64,000 nucleotides of DNA. Origin: Cercophora sp. LCS_1. Lineage: Eukaryota; Ascomycota; Sordariomycetes; Sordariales; Lasiosphaeriaceae. This document shows positions 23,401-35,198 of the stretch, in pieces (position 1 is the first letter of the stretch; every line of letters begins with the position of its first letter). Under the pieces are notes generated by a model. The model worked only from the letters and a program-made list of their open reading frames with translations. It did not search any database and was not told the origin of the DNA. The position numbers were made by a program, and so were the translations under genes. The DNA is taken from NCBI GenBank assembly GCA_036250225.1, contig JAPZLL010000009.1, forward strand, positions 1-64,000, given 5' to 3'.

Positions 23401-26400
23401 ATTGATGCTAGTGGACCGGAGTTAAGCACGTCATCTAATTTAAGCTGTTATCCCAATGGAAGACCAAGAGTAGGTATGTATGTGCCGCACCAAGATCTGG
23501 GCAAGTATATTTCTCGCTGGAGGGGGATCCTAGGCTCGGATCCGAGTTTCTGGGACTCATAACTAATTGAGAGCGTGGCTGGGGCGCCCTGGGGACTTTT
23601 GCTTCATTGGTTCCACAGGGCATGTAGCCAGCATCCACGATCTAGGTGGGAGGGCAGCATCTTTGGTAGAGTGAGGCTGGGGCGAGACAGAGATGGAAAC
23701 ATCCCAGACTGTTCGCGCATGAAACACCAATGTGATTGGTCCGGGAGATCTGAGGACTGCGGTGGGTGGGTGGGGCGGGATGGGGGCTATCTGGTTCGTT
23801 CAGTGAGGTGGGTTTATGCTGTGGCCCCCCGGGTGGTCATCACCGGCCCGCGTCTGCAGATGGAAGCCACAATTCGAGCCAACATCTTTTACTCAAGTAG
23901 GGAGAAAGCAGCGATGAAATGCAACGTCGTGCTTATTTTACTTTTGGTGGTATGCGTATGGTATACGCTTCTTGCAAGTGGTAGCATTCGTCACGATTTC
24001 GTCAGCGGAGGGAGGCGGTATTTGGGCGTTGGATTGACCAACGGCTGGCGAGACGGGTACGATGAATGCGAAGGACGACGGGGAGATTCTCGAAACTCAG
24101 TTTCGTGCCCATGCAGCCCTGCCAGGCGGCCACATTGAACGTGGGTGACATCCATCCCGCAAAACCTGTTTCCAGATCGCAAGATCGGGCTGCCGTGATG
24201 GGCTGGGGGCCGGTAGGGTCCAAGGGCGGGAGGGTAGGCGAGTTTTGGATCCCTGAGAGCCCTCGCAAGGGTCTCGCACTCGGATCTAGCGGATGGGGAT
24301 CCCGGGAACTTTGGATGGCGCAGGGGCAGGAATGCCGAGAGGGCGTTGTTTTTGCAGGTTGATCGATGCATTCGATGTTGATCGCTGCGGGAATAACGGG
24401 CTCAACGGACGTCCTCCGCCGACGGACGAGCAGGACCTTAGTGAGCAGAGCGTCGTAATAGGCTGTAGATTGGGAGGATGCGAAGCGGCAAATAGTCAGT
24501 CCGAGATGCAATCCAAGTCTGGGCATGGTTGGCTCTGTCCCTGCCTCCCTCCCTCCCTCCCTCGACTGTATCGCTTTCTGCGGGCAGAGACAGAAAGACG
24601 TGCATCACCAGATGCAACGAAGACTCCATCGGCTCGTGGCTAGTGAGGCTGTTGACTTGCTGTGACCATCCTGTGGCGTTGCCAAATGGAACCACCAACG
24701 CTGTGCGTTGCTAGACATCGTGCCTGGCCTGGGCGCAGCGGGGTGGGGATACGAGTGACTACTACCTAGGCACAGCGCATGGGGAATGGGGTCGGCTCGG
24801 TGAACTGCAGGTTGTCTGCACTAACCCGCCAATATGCCTTCCTCCAGCCAGCTGATGGCTGCATCGCCATCGGGCATATTCAGACAGCCGCAGGCAGGCC
24901 GCCGTGAAGCTATTGTTCTGTCTGGTCACTTGATGGCTACCTGGTGGAAGCGAGAGCTAGCGAGGACAGGCGATGTGCGCACTGCGCAGTCAGCTTCTCG
25001 ATGTTTCGTCCGCCCATTCTGCGCTGTGACCTCAACGGCCACCCTCCTGCCTCCTTCACTGGGTCCGGGTGAGCACTAGTCCTTGCCTGGCTGCTGCACG
25101 ACAGATTAGCAGGTAGCTTGCGACGTTGGGATTGACGTGGTGGGGGTGAGTCAGCTTTGGACTTTTCGATCCGTTCGTCGCCGATTCCTTGAGAAAGCGG
25201 GGATGGGAATTGGCAATTGGCGGGGGCCCTTGCTTATCGCCATGGTCTCAGAACCTAAAACCAAGTCACGTTCCAACAGATGCAGCAGGAGCGCCATCGA
25301 TTGGCTGCCACGTCCCATGTGGATCGAGTGTGTCGCTGCTTGAGTGGACGCCATCCAAGCCGCCGCTTTGGGCTGAAGGAAATCGCGCGAACGTGGGGCG
25401 GAAAGAGGACGTTCCAGGCTCGTGCCAAGCAGGACTGGACATGGCTAGCTCTAGCGTTGGCTGCAACCACTTCTGCTCAGCTGTCTGAGCTGTGGCGCCC
25501 GGAAACAGCGGCTTTGCGCGCGAAACTCGAGCTAAACAAGAGGAATTAGGCAGACGGGATGGCGGGGAAATGGAGCAGTCGCAATAAACCCACTGCATTT
25601 CATCCATGCGCGGCGCATCGGGGATCTGGCCTGCTCGATCCTGCCGGGAATCACGGCATCACGCCAAAAGCTGTGAGACATCTGAACCATGCGTCCGCGA
25701 AAAAGCCAGACACTGCAGTTTTGCCAGACCGTCACGGCAGTGGCAACAGCACCCGACCACCTGGAACAGCCCTAAAATAGCAGGCGAGGTCACACAGCTG
25801 CGCGGTGTGCGCAGAGCGCATCAAGCCCATGGCCCGATCGAGACAAGCGTAACTAAACTGGTGGACGAGCAAATATCGACTTTTCCATGGCCCCGCCCCT
25901 GGCTACCCGCTGGCGGCACAACGACCAATCACAGCGTTGCGGGCGGCGGGCGGGGCCAAGCCTTTTTTCGGGGTTGACAGGGCAGTCGCCAACGGCCGCT
26001 GCATGAGCACGAGAGGGCAGGAACTGCTGTCTATCTGTCTGGGCTTGTCTCGTCTCTGCTGGCAAGCGCAGAAGGAACACCCGCAGGACCTAGAGGGGGC
26101 GGTCTGATGTCCTGTCCCGGCACATTTCGCCTTTTTTTTTTTTTTTCCCACTGCACCCCCAGGCCGTCTATTTTCTGGCACCCGGAGAGTAGCATTGCGG
26201 ACCCACACATGACCCATCCAATCCGCGCCTCGCGGCTGTTGTATCAAGGCCCAAGATGGGCGACCAGCCCATCAGGGCACCGGGATGTTCCTGCCTTAGT
26301 TTCGAACCCAACCGTGTGTCTCCCACCGGTCGCTGGGTACCTATCTTGAGTGACACTTGGCTTGGGCATAGCCACCCGTTTCCGGTGAGTGCAACACAAT

Positions 26401-26737
26401 TTACGCTTCCGCCGCTTGCTCAACCTCGAGCTCGCATGGCTCAATATATTCAGTCTGCACTCCAGACTTGTCGCGTCTAAGATATAAAGGCCCAATATCC
26501 GCGCTGCATCGGACCGGGGACACATCAGATCGCCATGCCACCGGGGACCTGTTAGAAAAGAAGCAGCATTTCGTATTTCCTTGCTCCTCTTTTCCTTTTT
26601 CTCGGCATTCTCTTTTCTTGTCCCATTCGCCATCTGTGTTTTAGCAAACCGTTTCGTTTCTTTAGCTTTCCCTTCTCAGCATAGCTCTCTCAGCATAGCT
26701 TCGGAGTTGGCCTATTTCGCCAACACCCCCTGTCAAG
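20489..26737. other. 6.2 kb without a supported gene
   Basis: No ORF here extends into a protein with recognisable domains, on either strand. It contains a G-rich tract (21578-21605), a CCCT run (about 24540-24563), a T16 run (about 26132-26147), and in its last 250 bases a CT-rich leader with a TATA-like GATATAAAGG at about 26480 that belongs to the oxidoreductase gene at 26738. One weak candidate, a minus-strand exon at 21445-21640 ending DVLLDYDHRFLSAPKP, could be the last exon of a small gene: it is preceded by a CTAAT...TTATAG acceptor, but no upstream exon could be found. Confidence 0.4.
21578..21605 (+). other. G-rich tract able to form a G-quadruplex
   Basis: Five runs of four or five G separated by C or TC, i.e. 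GGGGCGGGGGCGGGGG and onward. On the opposite strand it would encode alternating Pro-Ala. The spacing meets the usual G-quadruplex pattern. Confidence 0.7.
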
Positions 26738-29513
26738 ATGCCCAGCAAAGCGCCCACGGTCACGCTGACACAGCCCTTCGAAATGCAGGGAGCGGCTACT
26801 TTCCCGCCGCCACCAACACAACCTTTTCCATCTCATAATCCGGGCAAAGAGCGCGTCTTTTCCTTTTCTCCCAAACTCGCAACGCGCCTCAAGAAGCGAT
26901 CATCGTCGAGCCCTCCGTCGCCCACCATGGCCGGCAGCAAACTCAACCCCGCCAACGCGGCGCCCTCGGGCGGCATTCGCGCATTCCGGCGCCGCAGCGC
27001 CAATCTCCCCGCAGGGTCCCCCGCCGACCCCGCGGCCAACGGCTTTGACGATGTGATTCTGTTCCCCAAGGTGTATGAGGACGCGTGGGGATGCATCGAG
27101 GCCAACATGAACGATCTCGACCGGTCGCGCGTCTTTTTGCTGCGCATCGCCACCATGAACGGCGACCCGCACATCACCAACGAGCTGCGCAACATTGTCG
27201 GCAACCCAGAGCACCGCACCGTGCACTCGATGGCGCTGGCCGTCCGGATGAACGTCTTTGGCGACCGCCACGCCGACTTCTACCCGACGCCTATGCTGCA
27301 AGCAGTGCGCTTCATGATGATCAAGGCCAAGATGCCCGAGTCGGCATTCACGGATCGCCATCGCGAGACACTGGACTTTTTCTTTGACCCGACGCTTCAC
27401 CGCAACACCACGCCGCTGCCGCAGGGAGAGCTGGTGCGCTACAAGTACCCTGCCGGCCGCCTAAAGGTGTGCATTATCGGTGGTGGCCCGACGGGCTTGG
27501 CATCCGCCATCTCCCTTGCCGAGAAGGGCCAGGGCAAGGTCATCGTCCACGTGTGGGAGAGGCGCTGGGTCATGCACCCCAACGGCGTCTTTGACTATCC
27601 ACCTACCGCGCGTCGTCGCGACCAAGTCGTGACACTGCAGGATTCCGTCACGTCGCTCCTGAGCAAGGAGTCGTTTGAGGCGCTCTTTGCCGGCAGACCA
27701 GAGCGGGTATGGCCTGGTTCTGCCAACATTCAGATTCGCAAGGTCGAGGACCGCTTCCTCAAGCACTGCCAGACGGAGCGCTTCCGCGGTCTGATCCATC
27801 TCCACGCCGAGGGAGTCACCCGGGAGGAGCTCGCCGCCGGCAAGTGCGGCGACTTCCATGTCATTCTTGGCACCGACGGCGCCGCATCGTGGGTGCGCCG
27901 CAGCTACTTCCGCGGTTATGAGAATGAGCGCGGTCGCAGCTACGCCTTGGGTCTCGCCTTTGACCGCGGTTCCAAGGGCGGGTTGCCCTGGAGCCAGCCG
28001 CTCAACATGTTCCTCACCCTTGGGCAGACGCGCTACCTGCTCAACGCCAGCGACTTTGACGGCAAGGGTTATCTCAACATGCAGCTGACCGAGGAGGAGT
28101 GGCACAAGATGGTGGGCATGGACGGCGAGCCGGTCCACTTTGGTGCTCCCGGGTGTTTCCGTCGTCCGGACGGCAGCATTCCCGAGGGTTTCACCGAGTC
28201 ACGCGTGTTTGCGCCATCTGAGGACCGCAACTCGAACCTGTGGAAGTCGATCGAGGACGGCCTGAAGCTGTTTGGCTTCAAGGAGAGCGAGGTCATCAAC
28301 GTGGTGCGCATTCCCATTGTGGTGCAGGCCGTCCGCGAAGGCGTCCGCATGCTTCCGCTCGAGGATTCCCGCTTCGTGCACCGTCCCCACGCGCTCGCCG
28401 CAGTGGCCGGTGACGCTTGCATGGTATGTATGCTCCCCAGAAATTTGTGACACAGTGCTAACGTATTTACAGACTGTTCACTTCTGGCCCGGACGTGGTC
28501 TCAACAGCGGCATCAAGTCAGGCATTGCACTCGGTGACGAGATCGTCCATGCTCTCAACCGCGGCCAGTTCACCGGCCTCGAGCTCAGTGCCATGAAGGA
28601 ATATAACGACTTTGTACTCAAGCTTCAGAACCGCGAGCACGACAAGCGCAGCATTCCCATTCTCAACCAGTCGGGCACGCCCGAGATGCTGGGGTGGCTG
28701 TTGACCAAAGCCCAGAGCGTCCCTGACGAAGTGGCCATGGAGTGGCTGGTCGGAGCCATGACGCAGATCGGCGATCGCCTAGAACAGCGCGATGACTGGG
28801 CATTTCCACACGAGGCGAACATCGAGCCGCAAATCCGAATCGTGCTCCGTCAGATGCACAGTCTGACGCTTCGGGAAATGGCCGTCAGCTTCCCGTGGCC
28901 AACACGTGAGATGGCCGGCGCCGAGGTCCTCCCGATTCGCTCCATGAAGCCAGAGGAGAAGCAGAAGTGGCTGCAGTCTCTCTGGGGCGCCCTCACCATC
29001 GAGAAGAACAAGGAAAAGGCCGCTGCCAGGGCGCGGTCTCCCAGCGGGCCGGTGTCCAACGCTCGCTTCGAGGCGCCACGTGCTCGATCCAGGTCGCCCA
29101 TCAACTTTGCGCGTTTCGGCATCGCGGATCCGACACCTCCCCCAAGCGACGCCTCCGCTACCAGCGGCGCGCCGAGTCTTACCTCGGACACGGGCAGTCT
29201 CCGCAGGAGCAACGCTACCACGAGCACCCGCCTGGCGCCTGGAAACTCACCCAGCGTGCGCGCCGCCAGACGGTTCAGCAATGCCAGCAACCTGGGTGTC
29301 CCGGGGACGTCAAGCGAGTACACGACCACCAGCAACGGTACTGAAGACAGCTACACCAATGACAGCCGCAGCCGACCAAGGTCGCCCAGCCCTGGTCCTG
29401 GTTTCGGCGGCGGTGAAGTCAACCTGACGAGACTCCTCAGTGTCAAGAAGCCGAGCGGCAATGTCCTTTCGGATGCCATGGCGCTTGCCCTGTTCCGAGT
29501 GGATGAGGATTGA
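26738..29513 (+). CDS. FAD/NAD(P)-binding monooxygenase-like protein
   Basis: Two exons, 26738-28423 and 28473-29513, about 908 residues; the 49 bp intron has a GTATGT donor, GTGCTAAC branch site and TTTACAG acceptor and keeps phase 0. A Rossmann dinucleotide-binding motif CIIGGGPTGLASAISLAEKG lies near residues 245-265, and a second FAD-contact segment AGDACMTVHFWPGRGLNSG near 555-575 spans the splice junction. This arrangement fits class A flavin monooxygenases, with FWPGRGLNSG-like segments also found in MICAL-type enzymes. The N-terminal 240 residues are an extension of Pro/Ser-rich sequence plus a helical region, and the C-terminal 200 residues are disordered, rich in Ser, Arg and Pro (RARSPSG, RSRPRSPSPGPG). 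No signal peptide or membrane anchor is seen. The substrate cannot be told from sequence and no biosynthetic cluster partners lie next to it. Confidence 0.85.
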
Positions 29514-31096
29514 GTTGGAGAATTTGGTCTCGGATATATGTTACGCATCTAATTTGGATATGAAGGCATGATATTGCTAGGATATGACTTAATGATTTGG
29601 GGTTTATACGTACGTATTGTTTCCTGCTGCAGACAGAGAATGTGTCTCCTGGACAGCGCGGAGTTTGGAGTATGGTGGGATTTGTTGGGTGAGACGAGAG
29701 AGGGATGACATGAGAGGGCTGGGAGCAAGTGATGTTTATTGCTTGTATTCCCGATTTTAAATACTTGTGCTGGTTAGCTGAGCACTTGAATTCAACTTTT
29801 TAGTAGCATTGGCGTTCTTTTGCATTGTGAAGTTTGTGAATAGGTATGAAGGCATCGGAAAATACATGTTGGGGAACTCGGGAATCCAGCTACTGGACTT
29901 GTTTTCTGCTAAAACGTCTTGGCGTATCATGATCAGTCATCTTTTGCAGGATTGAAGGATAAGACATTGCTTTCCGACTTTCAAGGGTAGATAATACCGG
30001 GTGTTGGTGATGATGTCGGTTAAACGGTCATGAAAGACACAACGACGCGAGTGTTTCCCGGATATGCAAGTCACTTGTCACATGGCTGCTCATGATTTGC
30101 TGCTCCACTTTCAACACTGCAATTCGGAACGCAAAAGAAGCCATGAATTTGGTTGTCAAATGTCCAGCGTCATCCGCCTTGTGAGGACTTGATGTCTGTT
30201 TTCTTCCAAATGTCACAATATGCGACGCCATTCCCAGTAAACACAACTTTGTGGGTCAAATATTGTTGGATCGTCATCAGGCTCGTCGTGTTGGCTTTAT
30301 TCCAATGCTCCTTTTGAGCTCTTTTGCTTCTCATTCCGCCTTCCTTGGCCTTATGCAGCCAAGAACGCCCACATGATTCACCGTGCTGCTCTGCCAAAAA
30401 AGGCAGTCGGAAAAAAAATCACTGCAATTTAAAGCCTCCAAGAGGCCATCGAGCCGACGGATGCGCGGACGCAGGGCCAATGAAATCACAACAAACAGGG
30501 GGCCACCAACACTGCATTTTGAAGGTCAGAAGAGGTTATGGGGCCGACCATCGGAGCTGATGCCGCGGAAATTCATGAAGAGCGAGGAGCCCAGCTTTGG
30601 AGGGGGAAAAGAGCGTGCCTGAAAGCAGCCGACATCGGGCAGTGCTGATTTGATTGATCAGATTAGATTAGATTGATAAGATCAATCAGATTAGATTACC
30701 CCCCACCTCACCGAGATCATCGTTCCTCAAGTTCACGTAGCTCTTCTTTTGAAGGCAGAGGAGGTAGTAATTCCTCAAAAATGATGGAAGTTCTTGCAAG
30801 GTAAGGCATCTTCTCTGGTTGTAACACGTCAGGAACAATCCGGGACTGTGAAGTGAGAGGGAAAGAAGAGAAAAGGATACACGAAGTCGGATGTGCAGTT
30901 CCGACGGGAGGTAATATAAAAGCGGTTATTGTCGACAACCTGACCCGGTGAGCTGTCTTGGTATCGAATGATCGTGGATTCGGTCAGGTATTTATTGCAG
31001 TCGCCTACTCACCTTGGATGACTTTCTTGTCATTTTCTTCTACCATTGCGTGATTCCTTTCCACTCGCTCTACATCTAACCACATACACCGTCAAT
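29514..31096. other. intergenic, with AT-rich repeat
   Basis: No gene supported. It holds the GATTAGATT repeat listed separately and a pair of loosely similar segments at about 30420-30465 and 30515-30560 (CACTGCA-TTT-AAG...AGAGG...GCCGAC). The last 100 bases form the leader of the CFEM gene. Confidence 0.4.
30645..30698. repeat. GATTAGATT repeat inside an inverted repeat
   Basis: Several GATTAGATT units, enclosed by a perfect nine-base inverted repeat: TGATTGATC at 30651-30659 and GATCAATCA at 30680-30688. A GATAAG lies in the second half. Confidence 0.75.
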
Positions 31097-31867
31097 ATGA
31101 AGACCACCATCATCCTGACCTTTGCCGCACTGGCACTCACCTTTGCCATTGAGCCCCGAGCCTGTACTGTCGAAGGTTGCCTCGCCACCACAGGCGCCGT
31201 TCCCCTCCCCACCCTCTCAGCAGACTGCTCCAGCTTCATGGTCGTCCGCATCACTCCACCAGTCCGGTAAATCCCCCATCCCTTATTCTACCCAGAATTC
31301 TAACGAAGTCAAGCACCCTAACCTCAACAACTTTCATCAAACCAACCCCAACAGCTCCCACCCTCCCTCCTCCTCCTCCCTCCCTTCTTCCCCGCCAAAC
31401 CTCCCTCCCTTCCTCCATCCCCCCCTACGCCTCGGCCTGCCAAAATGCTCCAGCATACGCCTCCGCCTGCTCCTGTCTGGGCATAACGCAACGCACCACT
31501 ACCGTCCGCGCCCCACGCACAACAGTCGTAGTGACGGCCCTCGCGACGGCATGTGCGAGCATGGCTGTTGCCGAAGTACCCGTGTGCGCGCACAGCTGTT
31601 TGAGAGAGCTCGCACCATCGTATAACTGCACCGGACTGGAAGATCTGGGGTGCCAGTGTAAGAACTTTGAGGATATCGCCGAGAAGGTGACGCCTTGTGT
31701 TAGGGAGGGTTGTAGTAGAGCGGAGTTTGAGAGGGTTTATCCTGCTGCTGAGAAGGGTAAGTTTTTCTCCCCCCCCCCCCTTCCAGAGGTTGACCAGAGC
31801 CTTTTGAGGGAGGAGGCTAACGTGAATGGGCGTAGGGTGTGCTTGCTTTGCTGTTGGTGGTGCTTGA
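31097..31867 (+). CDS. secreted CFEM-domain protein
   Basis: Three exons, 31097-31266, 31314-31756 and 31836-31867, about 214 residues. Intron 1 (47 bp) has a GTAAAT donor, a perfect TTCTAAC branch site and an unusual AAG acceptor; intron 2 (79 bp) is GTAAGT to GTAG with a GGCTAAC branch. Residues 1-18 (MKTTIILTFAALALTFAI) are a signal peptide. The N-terminal part has CTVEGC and a proline/threonine-rich linker. The C-terminal half is a CFEM domain: VPVCAHSC, NCTGLEDLGCQC, TPCVREGC, ending GCAC, which supplies the expected eight-cysteine pattern. CFEM proteins are fungal-specific cell-surface or secreted proteins that take part in haem/iron acquisition or host interaction. No GPI signal is seen after the domain, so it is likely released. 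The frame in exon 2 is fixed by the cysteine pattern, but the exact 5' edge of exon 2 is my choice among in-frame acceptors. Confidence 0.8.
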
Positions 31868-32717
31868 AGGGGTGATGGTTGGCAGTGGTTCGGTTCAGAT
31901 GGCGGATCGAATTCGAGATATGTATATGCTTGAGTGGTGCTGCGCGCACCCGCCATGCCTGGAAGAACTCCTTTAGCGGAGCGAAAGTGTGTATCCGCTC
32001 CTCGACGGGGAGCACACAAATTTGAAGTGTTCAGGGACAACGAACCAACGTTGATGTGCATTGCTACACTCGCTACACGCTGCAAATCTCACAGCACACT
32101 TGTAACAAAACCCGAAACCTCCCCAATCACCCAAACACGCCAAACCAACAACCACTTACACGCCCAAGACGACCTCAAAACCTTACACCACACTCCAAAA
32201 CATGCTCACACTTTTACTCCTTATAAATAACCTTACCCGAGCACCACCCATCCCTCTTCACAACAATCCCATCACTATCACCCCCAGCCGGCCCGTCCCA
32301 CGGCGTCGGATCACACCTCCTCACCACTACACCCCCGCCACCACCCATATCATCCAAAATCGGCAGGGGATCGCAATCCCATGACCTCGCGGCACGGGCG
32401 CAGACGGCAACCATTCAGGTTGAGGCGGGTCAACGACGGGGTTCACGGGCGGCTTGATAACCGTGGGATCCGTCCACTCGATTTCGGGGATCTTGGAGGT
32501 GTTGAAGGGGCGGAGGGTTGGTCATTCGATGGGGTCGGTGGCGGTGGGGTTGGGAGTGACGAGGGGGTCGGTTTTCCCGGTGTTTGTGAACTCGGGTTCG
32601 ACGGGGTCAGTTGGGACTGGATTTGGGGTGAAGAGGGAGCCGGGGTTCCAGGTGAGGTCTGGATCGACTGGCTCGTTCACTGGGTCTCCTGGTGAGAAGG
32701 TGGGAAGGCCACGGGCT
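31868..32717. other. intergenic with proline-rich minus-strand remnants
   Basis: No intact gene. On the minus strand between about 32700 and 32210, stretches rich in Asp-Pro-Val and Pro (for example EWTDPTVIKPPVNPVVDPP) are read in one frame with an internal TGA, and a separate ORF (32414-32214) ends DGWCSGKVIYKE. They may be remains of one decayed gene, but I cannot join them. Confidence 0.25.
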
Positions 32718-33023
32718 TCATGTTGTGTGAGGGTGGGAACTGGGTGACTCTAGTTCTTCATCCGGGCACATGTACTTCGGGTCTAGCATTGTTGTTGTTA
32801 GAAAGTGTGCCCGTTCCCGTCGTTGTTGTCGCCGTCGTCGGCGAGGTAGCAGGGATGTCGTGGGCTTACCACACCACTCGAGGCAATACGTGATCTTTAG
32901 GTTCGTAATCCTTTCAATCGTGCAGTCATTCCAGCAGCTGCAGGGGAGAGTGGGCTTGCCCAACTGAGGTGTTGGCTGTGAGGGAGCTGGCGTGCTGGTA
33001 GAACCATCGACAGGCAAAGCCAA
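32718..33023 (-). CDS. possible small cysteine-rich protein, 5' end not found
   Basis: Two segments, about 33023-32870 and 32782-32718, join across an 87 bp intron (GTAAGC donor, TTTCTAAC branch, GCTAG acceptor) into a chain ending with six cysteines in about 45 residues (PCSCWNDC, YCLEWC, YMCPDEE) and then a stop. The upstream part is Pro/Thr/Ser-rich. The spacing of cysteines is like small secreted proteins, but no ATG or signal peptide precedes it in frame within 250 bases, so the first exon is missing, decayed, or hidden behind an intron ending CCCTCAG or TCCCAG at about 33030. It may be a pseudogene. Confidence 0.35.
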   Translation of the reverse strand: MALPVDGSTSTPAPSQPTPQLGKPTLPCSCWNDCTIERITNLKITYCLEWCGKPTTSLLPRRRRRQQRRERAHFLTTTMLDPKYMCPDEELESPSSHPHTT

Positions 33024-34216
33024 TACCTGGGAGACTGAGGGATAATCGGGTGGCTAGTACTAGTCTCGTCACGACAGACGTACTAATATTCTCGTGAGGC
33101 GTGATGTCGTTGTGCTGGCTGAGTCTGGCTCGTTTCAAGGTGGCCTTGGCGTGTGACTTCGCTATACGATTCACTCAACACTAATAGAAAGAATTTCGTC
33201 CTCCTAGCTTAGTAATAATAGTTTTCTTTATAGGTTCTGGCAAGGGAATTCACAGTACAGTTAATGCCAAACTCGAGCTGGCCCTAGTTTTAATCTCCCG
33301 GGAGGCCGGCGAGGTATAGGTGGAGGACTGATATGGCCGCTAAATTTCGGAACCCGCCGTTGCGCTGCGGGAGGGACATCGACGACGATAATAGGTTTGT
33401 CGGAGGGTAATGATGGAGGGCACAGACCCAGGAAAATCGACCCCTGTTGTTGCTGACATTGGGCAGCTGGGCGCTTATCCAAAACCTTGGCCGGGGCCCT
33501 TTTACCATATGCAAACCAAGGGGCCGGGAAGTCCCACCTGTGACACCACCTCAAACGGTAAGCGCGGAAAACGTGGAGATTCGTGAAACTCTCAATGATT
33601 CACCGCGAAATCATGGCTCGTGCACTAGACGATCGTCAAGGGAAGGAAAGGTCTCTTTAGCCCCCAGTTACTGGCATTGCTGAGGCCAAGCAATCCAAAC
33701 CTTCATCTTTCCAGTGGGGTCACGCTGCTCTTAGTGGAGCACTCGCTTTCGTTCAAGAAACGCATTGTGAAGAATGTTTTGGTTGTGGCTAGAATGGAAC
33801 CTGTAGCAAAAGCTAGTGATACCCCTAGCATTTAGGGGATTGCGGGCCAATAGCACTACGGCCTAGGCGTTGTCGGCGCTAAGGGTCCCCCGAATTGGAT
33901 TCCTTTCGCTTTTTTCCATCACAAAATCAAGTTGCTGGAACCAAGAGCCGACTCAATTGACCCAAATAGACGACAGGAGGATGTCGTTTGCCAGGGCCTT
34001 TACAGTCCGTTGGCGTCGCTGAAAACGCTCGCTCCACTCGAAGGATTCGCTCGATCGCTCAAAGGATTCACTGCCCTCCGTATTTCTTCTCACACCAACC
34101 CATCCGCCATGGATGTGCGCTCCCTTCCTTTCCTTGCTCCGTGATTGGAGCCAATTGAAGAATATCCTCGCCGAGGGGCGTCGCTCCCTCTTCATGTTTG
34201 CAAAATAATAGTTGCT
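33024..34216. other. intergenic, no gene seen
   Basis: Contains an AT-rich segment at about 33180-33240 and several short ORFs on both strands that show no domain. The final 100 bases lead into the membrane-protein gene at 34217. Confidence 0.4.
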
Positions 34217-35198
34217 ATGGCTGGCCTGCAGCGATGCAATGCCGCGATGCGGCTTGTCGTTCTTTTTATCGCCTCCCTCTTTCGGATCTCGGCGGCACAG
34301 ATGGCGGGCATCATCACCTGCAGAGGCTTCAACGGGGGCAATCACACAGGCAACTTTCAGTGCCCCGGGTCGAACGCGTGCTGCGGGACGCAAGGGTTCT
34401 GTCTGTCGAACCGCCTCTGTCGCAACCCGGCACACGAGGAAGGGGTGTTTGTCCGCGCCCCATGTTTGAACTTCCCATTTGACGATACCTATGCGCAGAT
34501 ATGTCTCTATGGTGAGCTCTTTTCCTCTATCCAGCCATGCAGACTGCGAGCTGACCCGAGATTTCTCAGACGAGCCTTCACCTGGCGGATTGTTGCCGCG
34601 TGTACGGCTCTGCACCGACGGGAAGCTCTGCTGCGACAACGATCCGCAATGCTGCGAGAAAGGACGTGGGGTGTTCCTGGACGAAGGTGGGAAAGTGGTG
34701 AGCGCGAGGGCGACTGCGGCGACAACGACCTACGGCGTCGGCCGGGTTACCGTGACGATGTCTATATCCACGGATCCGACGCCGACCTCCCAGACGACCA
34801 GCTCAACATCAAGCAGCGACAGCACCCAACGTCCCGGTAGCGCTGCGGTTACCGAGTCCGCAGGTGGTTCCACCATCGCTGAGAATGCGAGTCTCAAAGC
34901 GGGACTGGGGGTCGGGATATCGCTCGCCATTCTTGTGACGGCAGGTGGAGTGTACTTCTGGGTCAAGAAACGCAGAACGACGTCGTCCGCCGCAGTGACG
35001 GATAGCGAGCGACCGACGCAGCCTCAACCAGTGTCCCATGCTTACACGCCACCATTGGCTCCGAAGGAAGTGGACGGCGGATATTATTCCGGCTTCAGCC
35101 AGTCGTCGACACCAACGCCCAGACTGCCTGTCGAATTAGGCCCATCGACGATACAGGAGCTTGGGACGGCCGAGAAAAGGCGATATGAGCTGTTGTAG
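34217..35198 (+). CDS. single-pass membrane protein with cysteine-rich ectodomain (copy 1)
   Basis: Two exons, 34217-34511 and 34570-35198, with a 58 bp intron (GTGAGC donor, AGCTGACC branch, TCTCAG acceptor); about 307 residues. A signal peptide covers the first 27 residues (MRLVVLFIASLFRISAAQ within it). The ectodomain has about fourteen cysteines (CPGSNACCGTQGFCLSNRLC, LCTDGKLCCDNDPQCCEKG), a Ser/Thr-rich stalk, one transmembrane helix near residues 215-237 (LGVGISLAILVTAGGVYFWV) with a KKRR stop-transfer, and a cytoplasmic tail with Pro-rich segments ending YELL. This plan matches a broad class of fungal surface proteins of unknown function resembling wall sensors. It is followed 400 bases on, same strand, by a protein of the same plan (35607-36340). 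Confidence 0.85.

Noticed and set aside
23290..23570. Possible 5S rRNA or other structured RNA
   Set aside because: A GGAGTTAAGCACG segment recalls 5S rRNA, but the remaining conserved 5S blocks are absent.
26260..26310. GTTTCGAACCC as a tRNA B-box
   Set aside because: No A-box at the proper distance and no cloverleaf on either strand.
30717..30938. Small minus-strand ORF ending in a Glu/Leu-rich tail (KEELRELEER)
   Set aside because: It lacks an ATG at its beginning; an internal ATG leaves only 30 codons. Not enough to call a gene.
33180..33250. AT-rich sequence resembling the end of a retrotransposon LTR
   Set aside because: Only about 70 bases look suggestive and no terminal repeat or element protein accompanies them.
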